64,000 nucleotides of DNA, taken from the NCBI RefSeq assembly GCF_027941915.1, contig NZ_CP116009.1:1550001-1614000 (forward strand). Reading direction: 5' to 3'. The notes under the pieces are model-generated. The model had not been told where the DNA came from. It did not search any database and saw only the letters and a program-made list of their open reading frames with translations. Source of the stretch: Ramlibacter tataouinensis (GTDB lineage: Bacteria > Pseudomonadota > Gammaproteobacteria > Burkholderiales > Burkholderiaceae_C). This document shows, in pieces, positions 8,009 to 17,400 of this stretch (position 1 is its first letter; every line of letters begins with the position of its first letter). The position numbers and the translations under genes were made by a program.

Positions 8009-11000
8009 TCAGGCCACCGGGCTCAGGCCGTGCGGCGACACCTCGCGTGGCCCGGTCCGCCCGGAACCCCTGGAGTGCCCGGTCGGCTCGTCGCCGTCGA
8101 GCCGCGCCAATTCACGCCGGAACGCCTCGATCACCTCCGAGATGCCGGGCTCGGACATCATGCTGAAGTGCGAGCCGGCGATCTCGGTCAGGCGGATCTC
8201 GCCGGTCACGTGCTCGTCCCAACCCAGCCGGGGGCCGGCGTACAGGTACAGGGTCTCGGCCTGCGCCGCCCGGAACAGCACCACCTCGCCGGCGTAGGGC
8301 TGGGGCCGGTACTGCGCCTGCGCATCGGTGAAGTTGCGGAACAGGTGGAAGTCGACCAGCTCCGGCGGTAGTGGCTCGCCGCGCGCCAGCTTCTCCAGCG
8401 CCAGCTGGTAGGAGCGCTGCATCACGCGCGCGCGCCGGCGCCGGCTGGGCCAGTCGAGCGCGAAGGCCAGCGTCCAGTGCCGCTTGAGCCAGAGCTTCTG
8501 CAGCAGCGGCACCTTGCGCAGGGCCGCGGTCGGCGCCAGCGTGTCGATCATCAGGATGGTCTCGACGCCCGCGCCGGCCTGCACCAGCTGCTGCGCCATC
8601 TCGTAGGCGATCACGCCGCCGCCCGAGTAGCCCGCCAGCCGGTACGGGCCCACCGGATCGACGCTGCGGATCGCCTCCACGTACTGGGCCGCCATCGCCT
8701 CCACGCTGGACAGGGGCGGCAGCCGCCCATCGACCCCCTGCGCCTGCAGCCCGTAGAAGGGCTGCTGCGGACCGAGCCGATCGGAGATGACCTTGAAGTT
8801 CAGCACGTTGCCGCCGGCGCCGTGCACGCAGAACAGCGGCCGGCGCGCGGCCGCGCCGCGGCAGATGGCCACCAGCGGCGACCAGCCGCGCGGCAGCTGG
8901 ATCACGTTGGAGGCGGGTGCGGGCGCCGGCGACGGCGACGGCGCCGGCGCGCTGGGCAGGCGGGTGTCCAGGTCGCCGGCCTGCGCCACCAGCGCCGCCA
9001 GCCCGGCCAGCGTCGAGCCCTGGAACAGCGTGGCCAGCGGCAGGTCGACGTTCCACTGCTTGCGGATGCGCGCGAACAGCCGCACCGCCGCCAGCGAGTG
9101 GCCGCCGAGCGCGAAGAAGTCGTCGTCGCGGCCGACCTCCTCCACGCCCAGCAGCTCGCGCCAGGCGTCGGCAATCACCGACTCGACCGGGTTGAGCTGC
9201 GCCGCCGAGGCGGCCGGGGGGCGCGACGCAGCCACCGGCGGTAGCGGCCGCGGCGCGGCCTCGCTCATGGCCCGCTGGACGGCCGACAGCGGGATGGACG
9301 ACACCACCAGCTCGCGGGCATCGGCGGCCAGCACGCGCTCGAACAGTTGCGGCGCCTCTTCGGTACGCAGGCCGCAGGCCAGCATGGCCTCGGCCAGGCT
9401 GGGTTCGCGTTGCGCGTGGCCGCTGGCCTGGCGCGACATCGCCTGCGGGTCGACCCCGCGCAGGCTGAAGCCCTCGAACGTGGCGACCGGCGCGCCCTCG
9501 GGCGTGTGCAGGCTGACGTCGAAGGCGGCAAAGCGCTCCTTGCCCGGCTGCTTCAGGCGCACCCGGCTGACGCTGCGCAGCGGCAGCGGCGCGACGATGC
9601 GGATGCGGTCCACCGACAGCGGCACGTACAGGTCGTCCGGGCGACGACCGGCATCGAGCAGGTGCAGGCCGAAGGTGGCGGCGACGTCGGTCAGTGCCGG
9701 GTGCAGCGCGAAGACCTTCAGGTCGTCGGCAAAGCGCCCGGGCAGCGCCATCTCGGCCGTGCCGGCGTCGCCCGCCAGCTGCATGCGCTCGATGTTCTGC
9801 CAGCGCGGGCCGAACGCCACGCCCTGCTGCGGCAGTTCGCCAGGGCGCCACTCGCCGCCCGGCGGCACCTGCGGGGCCGCGGGCAGCCTGCCCTGGAAGC
9901 GCGCCAGCCGCGCGCGCGCGTGCTCCTGCCAGCGGTCGCGCGCATCGGCGCGGCTGCGCACCACGAACTCGTAGCCGTCGGCGTTGCGGTGCAACTCGAT
10001 GCGCACGTCGCGCCGGCCGGCGCCGTCGAACACCATGGCTTCCTCGAACGACAGCGAGCGGATCTCGACGCCGCAGCCGGGGTGCAGTTGCGCCATGGCG
10101 GCGCGGGCGATCTCGATGTAGGCGGTGCCGGGCAGCACCGGCCGCCCCGCCACGCCGTGCTCGCGCAGCACCCACAGGTCCTGGGCGTCGTACGTGGCCT
10201 CGAAGGCCGGACCATCCTCGCCCTCGGCGCGCAGGCCAAGCAGGGGATGGCCGGCGTGCGGTACCCCAGGCGGCGCCGTGCGGCCGTAGGCGCGCGCCGC
10301 CATCCCCTTGTCGGCCCAGATGCCCCAGTGGACCGACAGGCCGTCCGGCCGCGAGGCGGCGAGCGCGTCGAGGAAGGCGTTGGCGGCGACGTAATCGACC
10401 TGGCCGGGCGGACCCAGCCAGACGCTGGTGGACGAGAACACCGCGAACAGGTCGAGCGCGCCGGCCGGCAGCAGCTCGTGCAGCACCTGCGCCCCGCCGG
10501 CCTTGGGTGCCAGCACCTGGCGCAGGGCTTCCGGCGTCTTGGCGGCGATCGGCGCATCGTGCAGCGTGCCGGCCGCATGGAACACCCCGTGCACGGCGCC
10601 CCAGCGCCGCCGCACCTGCGCGACCACCTCGGCCATGGCGGCGCGGTCGCTCGCGTCGGCGCTGTAGCAGGCGACTTCGGCGCCGGCCGCCTCGAGCGCC
10701 AGCAGCTGGCGCAGCAGCCGCGCCGTCTCGCCCTGCTCGGCGCCCGCCGCCAGTGCCGGCCAGGCACTGCGCGCCGGCAGCTTGCGGCGGCTCACCAGCG
10801 CCAGCCGGGCGTGGCAGCGCCGCGCCAGGAAGGCGGCGAGCTCCAAGGCGATGTCGCCCAGGCCGCCGGTGACGAGATAGACGCCGCGCTCGCGCAGGCG
10901 GGGCTGGGACCGGCCAGGGTCCTGCCTCCGCGCGCCGGCACCGACGGGCTCCGCGGTGGCGCCCTGTGGCGCGCCCTCGCGCGCGACGGACGGAGCGGGA

Positions 11001-14000
11001 GGAAGCTTGACCAGTTGCGCCACCCAGCGCGCGCCGCCGCGCCAGGCCACCAGGTCGGGGCCGCCTTCGGCCCGGCTCTCGGCCAGTACGGCGCGACAGG
11101 CCGCGGCCGACGCGAGATCCTGCGGGTCCAGGTCGATCAGCACGGTGGAGAGATTCGGCACCTCGCGCGGGATCACGCGCACCGGGCCCAGCGCCAGGTT
11201 CCGCACCGGGTGCTCGACCGGACCGCCGTTGACGCGCTGGCTGCCGGAAGTCACGACGGCGAGCCGCACCGGCTGGCGCAGGTCCAGCGCCTGCACCGCC
11301 TTGGCGATGTTCACCAGGCTGTCGAAGGCCAGCGCCTGGTCCCTCGGCGCATCGCTGCCGTCCGCCTGCAGGCCCCACAGGTGCACGATGTGGTCCGGCA
11401 GCCGGGCGCTGCCTTCGAGCGCGCCGAACAGGCGCTCGACCTGCGCCGGGTCGCCGGGTTCGAGCGTGAAGCCGTCCGCCGCTTCGGCGAAGGCCGTGCC
11501 GGCGCGCACGCGCACGCAGCGCCCGACCTCGTCGGCGATCCGGCGCAGCACGCCCTGCGTGCAGGCGTCGTCGGCACCCATCACCAGCCATTGGCGGCCG
11601 GGCTCCGGCGCCGGCTGCTGCGGCAGCGGTGCGGGGCTCCACTGCGGCACGCCGAACCAGTCGTCCATCTGGGGCAGGCGGTGCACCCGCTGCGACGGCG
11701 GCTCGCCCGCGCCGGCGCGCGTGCCCGGCAGCGCATCGCCCGGCTCGATCCAGTGGCGCTGGTGGTCGAAGGCGTAGGTGGGCAGCGAGATGCGGCGCGG
11801 CGCGCCGCCGCCGCGCACCACCGGCCAGTCGGGCGTGATGCCGCGGGCCCACAGCGCACCGAGCGAGGCGAGCATCAGCGGCAGGTCGTCGCCCGCCTCC
11901 TGCGCCTTGGCGGTGGACGGCAGCACCGCGCGCGGCTGCCCCTGCAGGTTCTGCCGCGCCAGCGCGCACAGGCCCTGGCCCGGCCCGACTTCCAGCAGCA
12001 CCGCATCGCCCATCGCCAGCACCGCGGCCAGCCCGTCGGCAAAGCGCACCGGCTCGCGCAGGTGGCGCACCCAGTAGTCGGCGCCGGACAGCAGCGCGGC
12101 ATCGGCCCAGCCGCCGCTGAGGTTGGAGATGAAGGGAATGGCCGGCTCGGACAGCCGGATGCGCGCGACACCCTCGGCAAATCGCGCCAGGATGCCGTCG
12201 AGCCGCCGCGAGTGCGCGGCCACCTTGATGTGCAGGCGCCGCCCTTCGCGGCCCTGCCCGGCCAGCCGGCGGCCCAGTTCGTCGATCGAGGCCTGCGCGC
12301 CCGAGGCGATGCACAGGTCCGGCGCATTGACCACGGCCACGTCCAGTTCGAGGTCGGCCATCAGCTCACGCAGCTCGTCCTCGGCCAGGTCCACCGACAG
12401 CATGGCGCCGGCCGGTGCCTGCTCGAACAGCAGCCCGCGCAGCACCACGACGGCCAGCGCATCGGCCAGCCCCATGACGCCGGCGACCACCGCCGCGGCG
12501 TATTCGCCGGCGCTGTGGCCGATCACCGCCGCCGCGCGCACGCCCCAGCTTTCCCACAGGCGGGCCAGCGCGTACTCCAGCACGAACAGCGCGGGAATGT
12601 TGTAGCGCGGCTGCTCCAGCTGCCGCGCCGCCTCGGCATCGCCCGGCACGCGCTCGAACATGAGCGCGCGCAGGTCGGACGGTGCGTCGGGCGGCATCAG
12701 GCGGAAGCACTCGTCGATCGCCGCGCGGAACGCCGGCTGCACGAGCAGCCCGCGGCCGGCGCCGGGGTAGCTGGCGCCGCCGCCGGGGAACATCATCACC
12801 ACCGCCGGCGCGACGCTGCCGGCCTTGCCGCTGGCCACCTGGGGCGACTGGCGCGCCTCCAGCGCGGCTGCCAGCTGTGGCAGGTCGCGCGCGACGATGG
12901 CGCAGCGGTGCGCGAACCCGCGCCGGCCTTCCTGGGTGGTGAAGGCGGCATCGTGCAGCTCGAAGCCGGCCGGCGGCCGCGCCAGGAAATCGCTCCAGCG
13001 CGCCTTCAGCCGCTCCAGCGAGGACGGCGTGCGCGCCGACAGCGTGATCACCTGCCAGGGCTGCTGCGGCGGCGCCTGCGAGACGATGGCGGGCGCCTCC
13101 TCCACGATCACGTGGGCGTTGGTGCCGCCCACCCCCAGCGAGTTGACGGCGGCCCGGCGCGGCTGTGCGCCGCGCGGCCAGGGGCGCGCGCGATCGACCA
13201 CGCGGAACGGCGTGCGTTCCATCTCGAAGCGGCTGTTGGGCCGGCTGAAGTTCAGCGAGGGCGGGATCAGCCCATGGCGCAGCGCCAGCGCCACCTTGAT
13301 CAGCGAGGCGGCGCCGGCCGCGGTATCCAGGTGGCCGATGTTGGTCTTGATCGACCCCAGGCCGCAGAAGCCCTGGCCGCCGGCGCCGTACGCCTGGGTC
13401 AGCGCGGCCACCTCGATCGGGTCGCCCACTGGCGTGCCGGTGCCGTGCGCCTCGATGTACTGCACGCTGCCGGGCTCGACGTTGGCCACCGCCAGCGCCT
13501 CCACCGCGCAGCGGGCCTGCCCGTCGACGCTGGGCGCCAGGTAGCCGGCCTTCTGCGAGCCGTCGTTGTTGACGGCCGAGCCACGGATCACGGCGTAGAT
13601 GTTGTCGCGGTCCCGCACCGCGTCTTCCAGCCGGCGCAGGACCAGCACGGCGGCGCCGCTGCCGAACAGGGTGCCGCCGGCGTTCTCGTCGAACGCCCGG
13701 CAGTGACCGTCGGGCGACAGGATCTCGCCTTCGGCGAAGCGGTAGCCCTGGCGGTGCGGCAGCTCGATGCTGCTGGCCCCGGCCAGCGCCATGTCGCACT
13801 CGCCCGCCAGCAGGCTCTGGGCGGCCATGTGCACCGCCACCAGCGAGGTCGAGCAGGCGGTCTGGATGCCGATGCTGGGGCCCTTGAGGTCCAGCAGGTA
13901 GGACACGCGGGTGGACAGGAAGTCCTTGTCGTTGCCCGTGTGGCGCAGCAGGAACAGGCCGACCGACTGCTTCAGCTGCGCATTGGTCAGCAGGTTGCAG

Positions 14001-14404
14001 GCCATGTAGGCCTGCATGCCACAGCCGGCGAACACGCCGATGGCGCCGTCGAACGTCTCCGGCGGGTGGCCGGCGTCCTCGAGCGCCTCCCAGGCGCATT
14101 CGGTGAAGTGGCGGTGCTGCGGATCGAGGATGGCGGCGTCGCGCCTGGAAAAGCCGAAGAACTCGGCGTCGAACATCTCCAGGTCCGGCAGCACCAGGCT
14201 GGCGCGCACGTAGTTCGGGTCGGCCAGCTCGGCGTCGGCGACCCCGGCCGCGCGCAGTTCCTCGTCGGTCAGCCACTGCGTGGCTTCGCGGCCGGCGGCC
14301 AGCAACTGCCACAGCTCGCCGGGGGTGCGCGCCGCCGGGAAACGGCCGGCCATGCCGACGATGGCGATGCTGCCGGGTTCAATGGAAGACAGGGGTTCAC
14401 TCAT
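8009..14404 (-). CDS. Type I polyketide synthase, one module KS-AT-KR-DH-ACP-TE
   Basis: A 2131-residue modular synthase. The ketosynthase (about residues 12-440) has active-site Cys in TACSTS (about 181) and both His residues in EAHGTGT and NIGHLD. The acyltransferase (about 540-835) has GHSAGEYAAA (Ser about 629) and the specificity stretch AAHSRRLD. A ketoreductase with its structural half (about 840-1330) has TGGLGD (about 1178) and the Ser/Tyr/Asn set in FSSTSVW and DYVAANAFLDA. The dehydratase (about 1390-1680) has the hot-dog motif EHGVAGRPVLPG (His about 1415) and HPALTD. The acyl carrier Ser is in GGHSLA (about 1767). The thioesterase has GYSGGG (Ser about 1927) and GSHFSMM. KR before DH is unusual; there is no enoylreductase. 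The start is 28 bp after the NRPS stop. A single reducing extension followed by hydrolytic or cyclising release is the simplest reading. Confidence 0.95.
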   Translation of the reverse strand: MSEPLSSIEPGSIAIVGMAGRFPAARTPGELWQLLAAGREATQWLTDEELRAAGVADAELADPNYVRASLVLPDLEMFDAEFFGFSRRDAAILDPQHRHFTECAWEALEDAGHPPETFDGAIGVFAGCGMQAYMACNLLTNAQLKQSVGLFLLRHTGNDKDFLSTRVSYLLDLKGPSIGIQTACSTSLVAVHMAAQSLLAGECDMALAGASSIELPHRQGYRFAEGEILSPDGHCRAFDENAGGTLFGSGAAVLVLRRLEDAVRDRDNIYAVIRGSAVNNDGSQKAGYLAPSVDGQARCAVEALAVANVEPGSVQYIEAHGTGTPVGDPIEVAALTQAYGAGGQGFCGLGSIKTNIGHLDTAAGAASLIKVALALRHGLIPPSLNFSRPNSRFEMERTPFRVVDRARPWPRGAQPRRAAVNSLGVGGTNAHVIVEEAPAIVSQAPPQQPWQVITLSARTPSSLERLKARWSDFLARPPAGFELHDAAFTTQEGRRGFAHRCAIVARDLPQLAAALEARQSPQVASGKAGSVAPAVVMMFPGGGASYPGAGRGLLVQPAFRAAIDECFRLMPPDAPSDLRALMFERVPGDAEAARQLEQPRYNIPALFVLEYALARLWESWGVRAAAVIGHSAGEYAAAVVAGVMGLADALAVVVLRGLLFEQAPAGAMLSVDLAEDELRELMADLELDVAVVNAPDLCIASGAQASIDELGRRLAGQGREGRRLHIKVAAHSRRLDGILARFAEGVARIRLSEPAIPFISNLSGGWADAALLSGADYWVRHLREPVRFADGLAAVLAMGDAVLLEVGPGQGLCALARQNLQGQPRAVLPSTAKAQEAGDDLPLMLASLGALWARGITPDWPVVRGGGAPRRISLPTYAFDHQRHWIEPGDALPGTRAGAGEPPSQRVHRLPQMDDWFGVPQWSPAPLPQQPAPEPGRQWLVMGADDACTQGVLRRIADEVGRCVRVRAGTAFAEAADGFTLEPGDPAQVERLFGALEGSARLPDHIVHLWGLQADGSDAPRDQALAFDSLVNIAKAVQALDLRQPVRLAVVTSGSQRVNGGPVEHPVRNLALGPVRVIPREVPNLSTVLIDLDPQDLASAAACRAVLAESRAEGGPDLVAWRGGARWVAQLVKLPPAPSVAREGAPQGATAEPVGAGARRQDPGRSQPRLRERGVYLVTGGLGDIALELAAFLARRCHARLALVSRRKLPARSAWPALAAGAEQGETARLLRQLLALEAAGAEVACYSADASDRAAMAEVVAQVRRRWGAVHGVFHAAGTLHDAPIAAKTPEALRQVLAPKAGGAQVLHELLPAGALDLFAVFSSTSVWLGPPGQVDYVAANAFLDALAASRPDGLSVHWGIWADKGMAARAYGRTAPPGVPHAGHPLLGLRAEGEDGPAFEATYDAQDLWVLREHGVAGRPVLPGTAYIEIARAAMAQLHPGCGVEIRSLSFEEAMVFDGAGRRDVRIELHRNADGYEFVVRSRADARDRWQEHARARLARFQGRLPAAPQVPPGGEWRPGELPQQGVAFGPRWQNIERMQLAGDAGTAEMALPGRFADDLKVFALHPALTDVAATFGLHLLDAGRRPDDLYVPLSVDRIRIVAPLPLRSVSRVRLKQPGKERFAAFDVSLHTPEGAPVATFEGFSLRGVDPQAMSRQASGHAQREPSLAEAMLACGLRTEEAPQLFERVLAADARELVVSSIPLSAVQRAMSEAAPRPLPPVAASRPPAASAAQLNPVESVIADAWRELLGVEEVGRDDDFFALGGHSLAAVRLFARIRKQWNVDLPLATLFQGSTLAGLAALVAQAGDLDTRLPSAPAPSPSPAPAPASNVIQLPRGWSPLVAICRGAAARRPLFCVHGAGGNVLNFKVISDRLGPQQPFYGLQAQGVDGRLPPLSSVEAMAAQYVEAIRSVDPVGPYRLAGYSGGGVIAYEMAQQLVQAGAGVETILMIDTLAPTAALRKVPLLQKLWLKRHWTLAFALDWPSRRRRARVMQRSYQLALEKLARGEPLPPELVDFHLFRNFTDAQAQYRPQPYAGEVVLFRAAQAETLYLYAGPRLGWDEHVTGEIRLTEIAGSHFSMMSEPGISEVIEAFRRELARLDGDEPTGHSRGSGRTGPREVSPHGLSPVA

Positions 14405-14432
14405 GGGCGAGGTCTGTCCCGGGTGGGTCCGT

Positions 14433-17400
14433 TCACTGGGTCTGGAGGTTGCGGTTGCGCAGCATCCGCCGCGCCTGGGCCCGGCTCTGGCCCTGCGCCA
14501 CGGCGGTCGAGGCGGCCCCGCCGGCCAGGTGCGCCGCCAGCGCCTGGATGGTCGGCAGCCGGAACATGTCGGTGATCGCCACCTCCTGGCCGGTGGCCTC
14601 GCGCAGGCGACGCTGCACCTGCACCACCAGCAGCGAATGGCCGCCCAGGTCGAAGAAGTTCTCGGTGCTGCCCACCGAAGCCAGTCCCAGCACGTCCTGC
14701 CAGATGGCGGCGATGGTCTTCTCCATCGGGTTGCCCGGCGCCAGCGGCGCGGCGGCCGCGGGTGCGCCGCGCGAAGCGCCACCGCCGCGCGGGTCGGGCA
14801 GCAGCTTGCGATCGACCTTGCCGTTGGGTGTCATCGGCAGGGCCGGCAGCACCAGCACGGCCTGCGGCACCATGATCTCGGGCAGGGCCTGGGCCACCGC
14901 CTCGCGCAGCGCGCCCGCCTGCAGCACGGCGTCGGGGCGGGCCGAGACGTAGCCGGCCAGGAAGGGCTGGCCGGCGCTGTTGGTGCGCGCCACCACCACC
15001 GCCTGCTTCACCCCGTCCTGCCGCAGCAACACGCTTTCGATCTCGCCCAGCTCGATGCGATGGCCGCGGATCTTCACCTGGTGGTCCATCCGGCCGAGGA
15101 ACTCGATCGTGCCGCCCGGCAGCCGCCGCACCAGGTCACCCGTGCGGTACCAGCGCCGATGCGGCTGCGCGGCATCCGGCACGAAGCGCTCGGCGGTCAG
15201 CTCGGGGCGGTGCAGGTAGCCGTCGGTCACGCCGTCGCCGCCGATGCACAGCTCGCCCGCCACCAGCGCCGGGCATTCGGCGCCGCCCGGCGTGCGGATC
15301 GACAGCTGCGTGTTGGCGATCGGCCGGCCCAGCGGCACCAGGCCTTCGACGCGATCGAGCTGGCAGGTGGTGGACCAGACCGTGGTCTCGGTCGGCCCGT
15401 ACATGTTGACCAGCGCGCCGGGCACCTGGGCGCGCAGTTGCGCGGCCATCTCCAGCGGCAGCGCCTCGCCGCCGACCAGCAGCGCCTCCAGCCGGGCCAG
15501 CGCCGCGCGGCCGCCGGAATCGGCCAGCAACATGGCCGCCATCGAGGGCGTGCACTGCAGGTGGGTGATGCCGTGCTGCAACACCTGCTCGGCCACGGTG
15601 GCGCGGCGCGGCGCGGCGCGCGAGGCCTGCGCCGCCTCCATCACCGCCTTCAGGTGCGGCAGGCTGGCCAGCACCTCGTCCGGCGCGATGCCGAAGTCGA
15701 TCAGGCAGGCAATCTCGTCCACCTCGGCGGCTTGCACCCGGGCGACCAGTTCCAGGCAGCGCTCGGGCGAGCCGATCAGCGAGCTGGTGCCGTAATAGCG
15801 CTCGAAGGCGTGGTCCAGCAGCGCATCCATCTCGGCCTCGGACAGCGGCGCCGATTCCATGATCTCCAGCGGGCTCTTGCCGCTGGCGGAGGCGCGCTCG
15901 ACGAAGGTCGGGAACGACCAGGCGGCCAGCCGCACCAGGTCCACCGCGCTGCGCAGGTACTGCTTCATCGGGCCGCGGGCGATCTCGCGCGTGCGGGCCT
16001 CGTCGGGGCCGACGAAGGTGTGCAGCATCAGGGTGACGTGGCCGTCGCCGGGGTGGCCGGCCTTGCGCCAGGCGGCACGGTAGATCTGCAGCTTCTCGGC
16101 CACGTCCTCGACCTTCTGGCCGAGCAGGTGGGTCAGCAGGCGGCAGCCCAGGGTGCCGGCCTGCTCGAAGGTCCGCGGGTTGCCGGCGGCGGTGAGCCAC
16201 ACCGGCAGCTCCTTCTGGATCGGCCGCGGCAGGGTGCGGATCGACACCGGTGTCCCCTTGGGCCCCGGAAACTCCACGGCTTCGCCGCGCCACAGCCGGC
16301 GCACCACGTCGAGCCGCTCGACCATGACGTCCTGGCGCTTGTCGAAGGCCTGCGGCATCAGCACGAAGTCGTTCGGCTGCCAGCCGGAGGCGAACGACAC
16401 GCCGATGCGTCCCTGCGAGATGTTGTCGACGAAGGCCCAGTCCTCGGCGATGCGGATCGGGTGGTGCAGCGGCGCGACGCAGCTGCCGGCACGGATCTGC
16501 ACGCGCGAGGTGATGGCGGCGATGGCCGCGCTCGCCAGCGCCGCGTTGGGGAACAGCCCGCCGAAGGCATGGAAGTGGCGCTCGGGCGTCCAGACGGCGG
16601 CGAAGCCCTCGCGGTCGGCGAAGCGCGCCCCTTCCATCAGCAGCCGGTAGCGCTCGCCCGGGGCATTGGCCTCGTCGCTGGCGAAGTAGTACAGGCTGAA
16701 CTCGATCGGCTTGGCAGATGCGGCGCTGTCGTCGCCGTGCAGCACCACGGTGACGCCGCGCGCCAGCGTCCAGCACAGCTCCAGCACCGAGATGTCGAAC
16801 GACAGGCTCGTCACGGCCAGCCAGCGGGCTCCCTCGCGCAGCGGCACCCGCTGGTCCATGCCGGCGAAGAAGTTGACCACGTTGCGGTGCGTCACCACCA
16901 CGCCCTTGGGCTTGCCGGTGGAGCCGGAGGTGTAGATCACGTAGGCGGCGCGGCGCGGGTCGGCGGCCGGCAGTTCGCGCAGCGCGGGCCCGGCATCCGT
17001 CTCCTGGTCGATGTGCAGCAGGCGGCGTGCGTCCAACGCCAGCGCGCCGGCGGTGGCGGCGCTCACCAGCACCAGCGGTGCGCGCGAGTCCTCGACCATG
17101 AACTGCAGGCGCTCGCGCGGGTACTCCGGATCCAGCGGCAGCCAGGCCGCACCGGCCTTGAGCACGCCCAGCACGGCCACCAGCAGTTGCGGCGTGCGTG
17201 GCAGGCACAGGCCGACGATGTCGCCCGGCTGCACGCCGCGCGCCAGCAGGCGCTGCGCCAGCGCGCTGGACTGCTCGTCGAGCTGGCCGCCGGTGAGGCT
17301 TTGGCCGGCGCCCTCGACCGCCACCTGGCCGGGCGCGCGTGCCAGTTGCGCGGCAATGGCGTGGTGCACCGTGGCGCCGGCATCGAAGTCCACCGCCGTG

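Noticed and set aside
9347..14575. 1742-codon open frame on the plus strand opposite the PKS
   Set aside because: Antisense shadow in G+C-rich DNA; the product is Arg/Gly/His-rich with no domains, while the other strand encodes a complete PKS.
15650..16712. Frameshift or assembly join creating the monooxygenase insert in the A domain
   Set aside because: The frame is continuous on both sides, all motifs on either side are intact, and such embedded domains are known in other synthetases.
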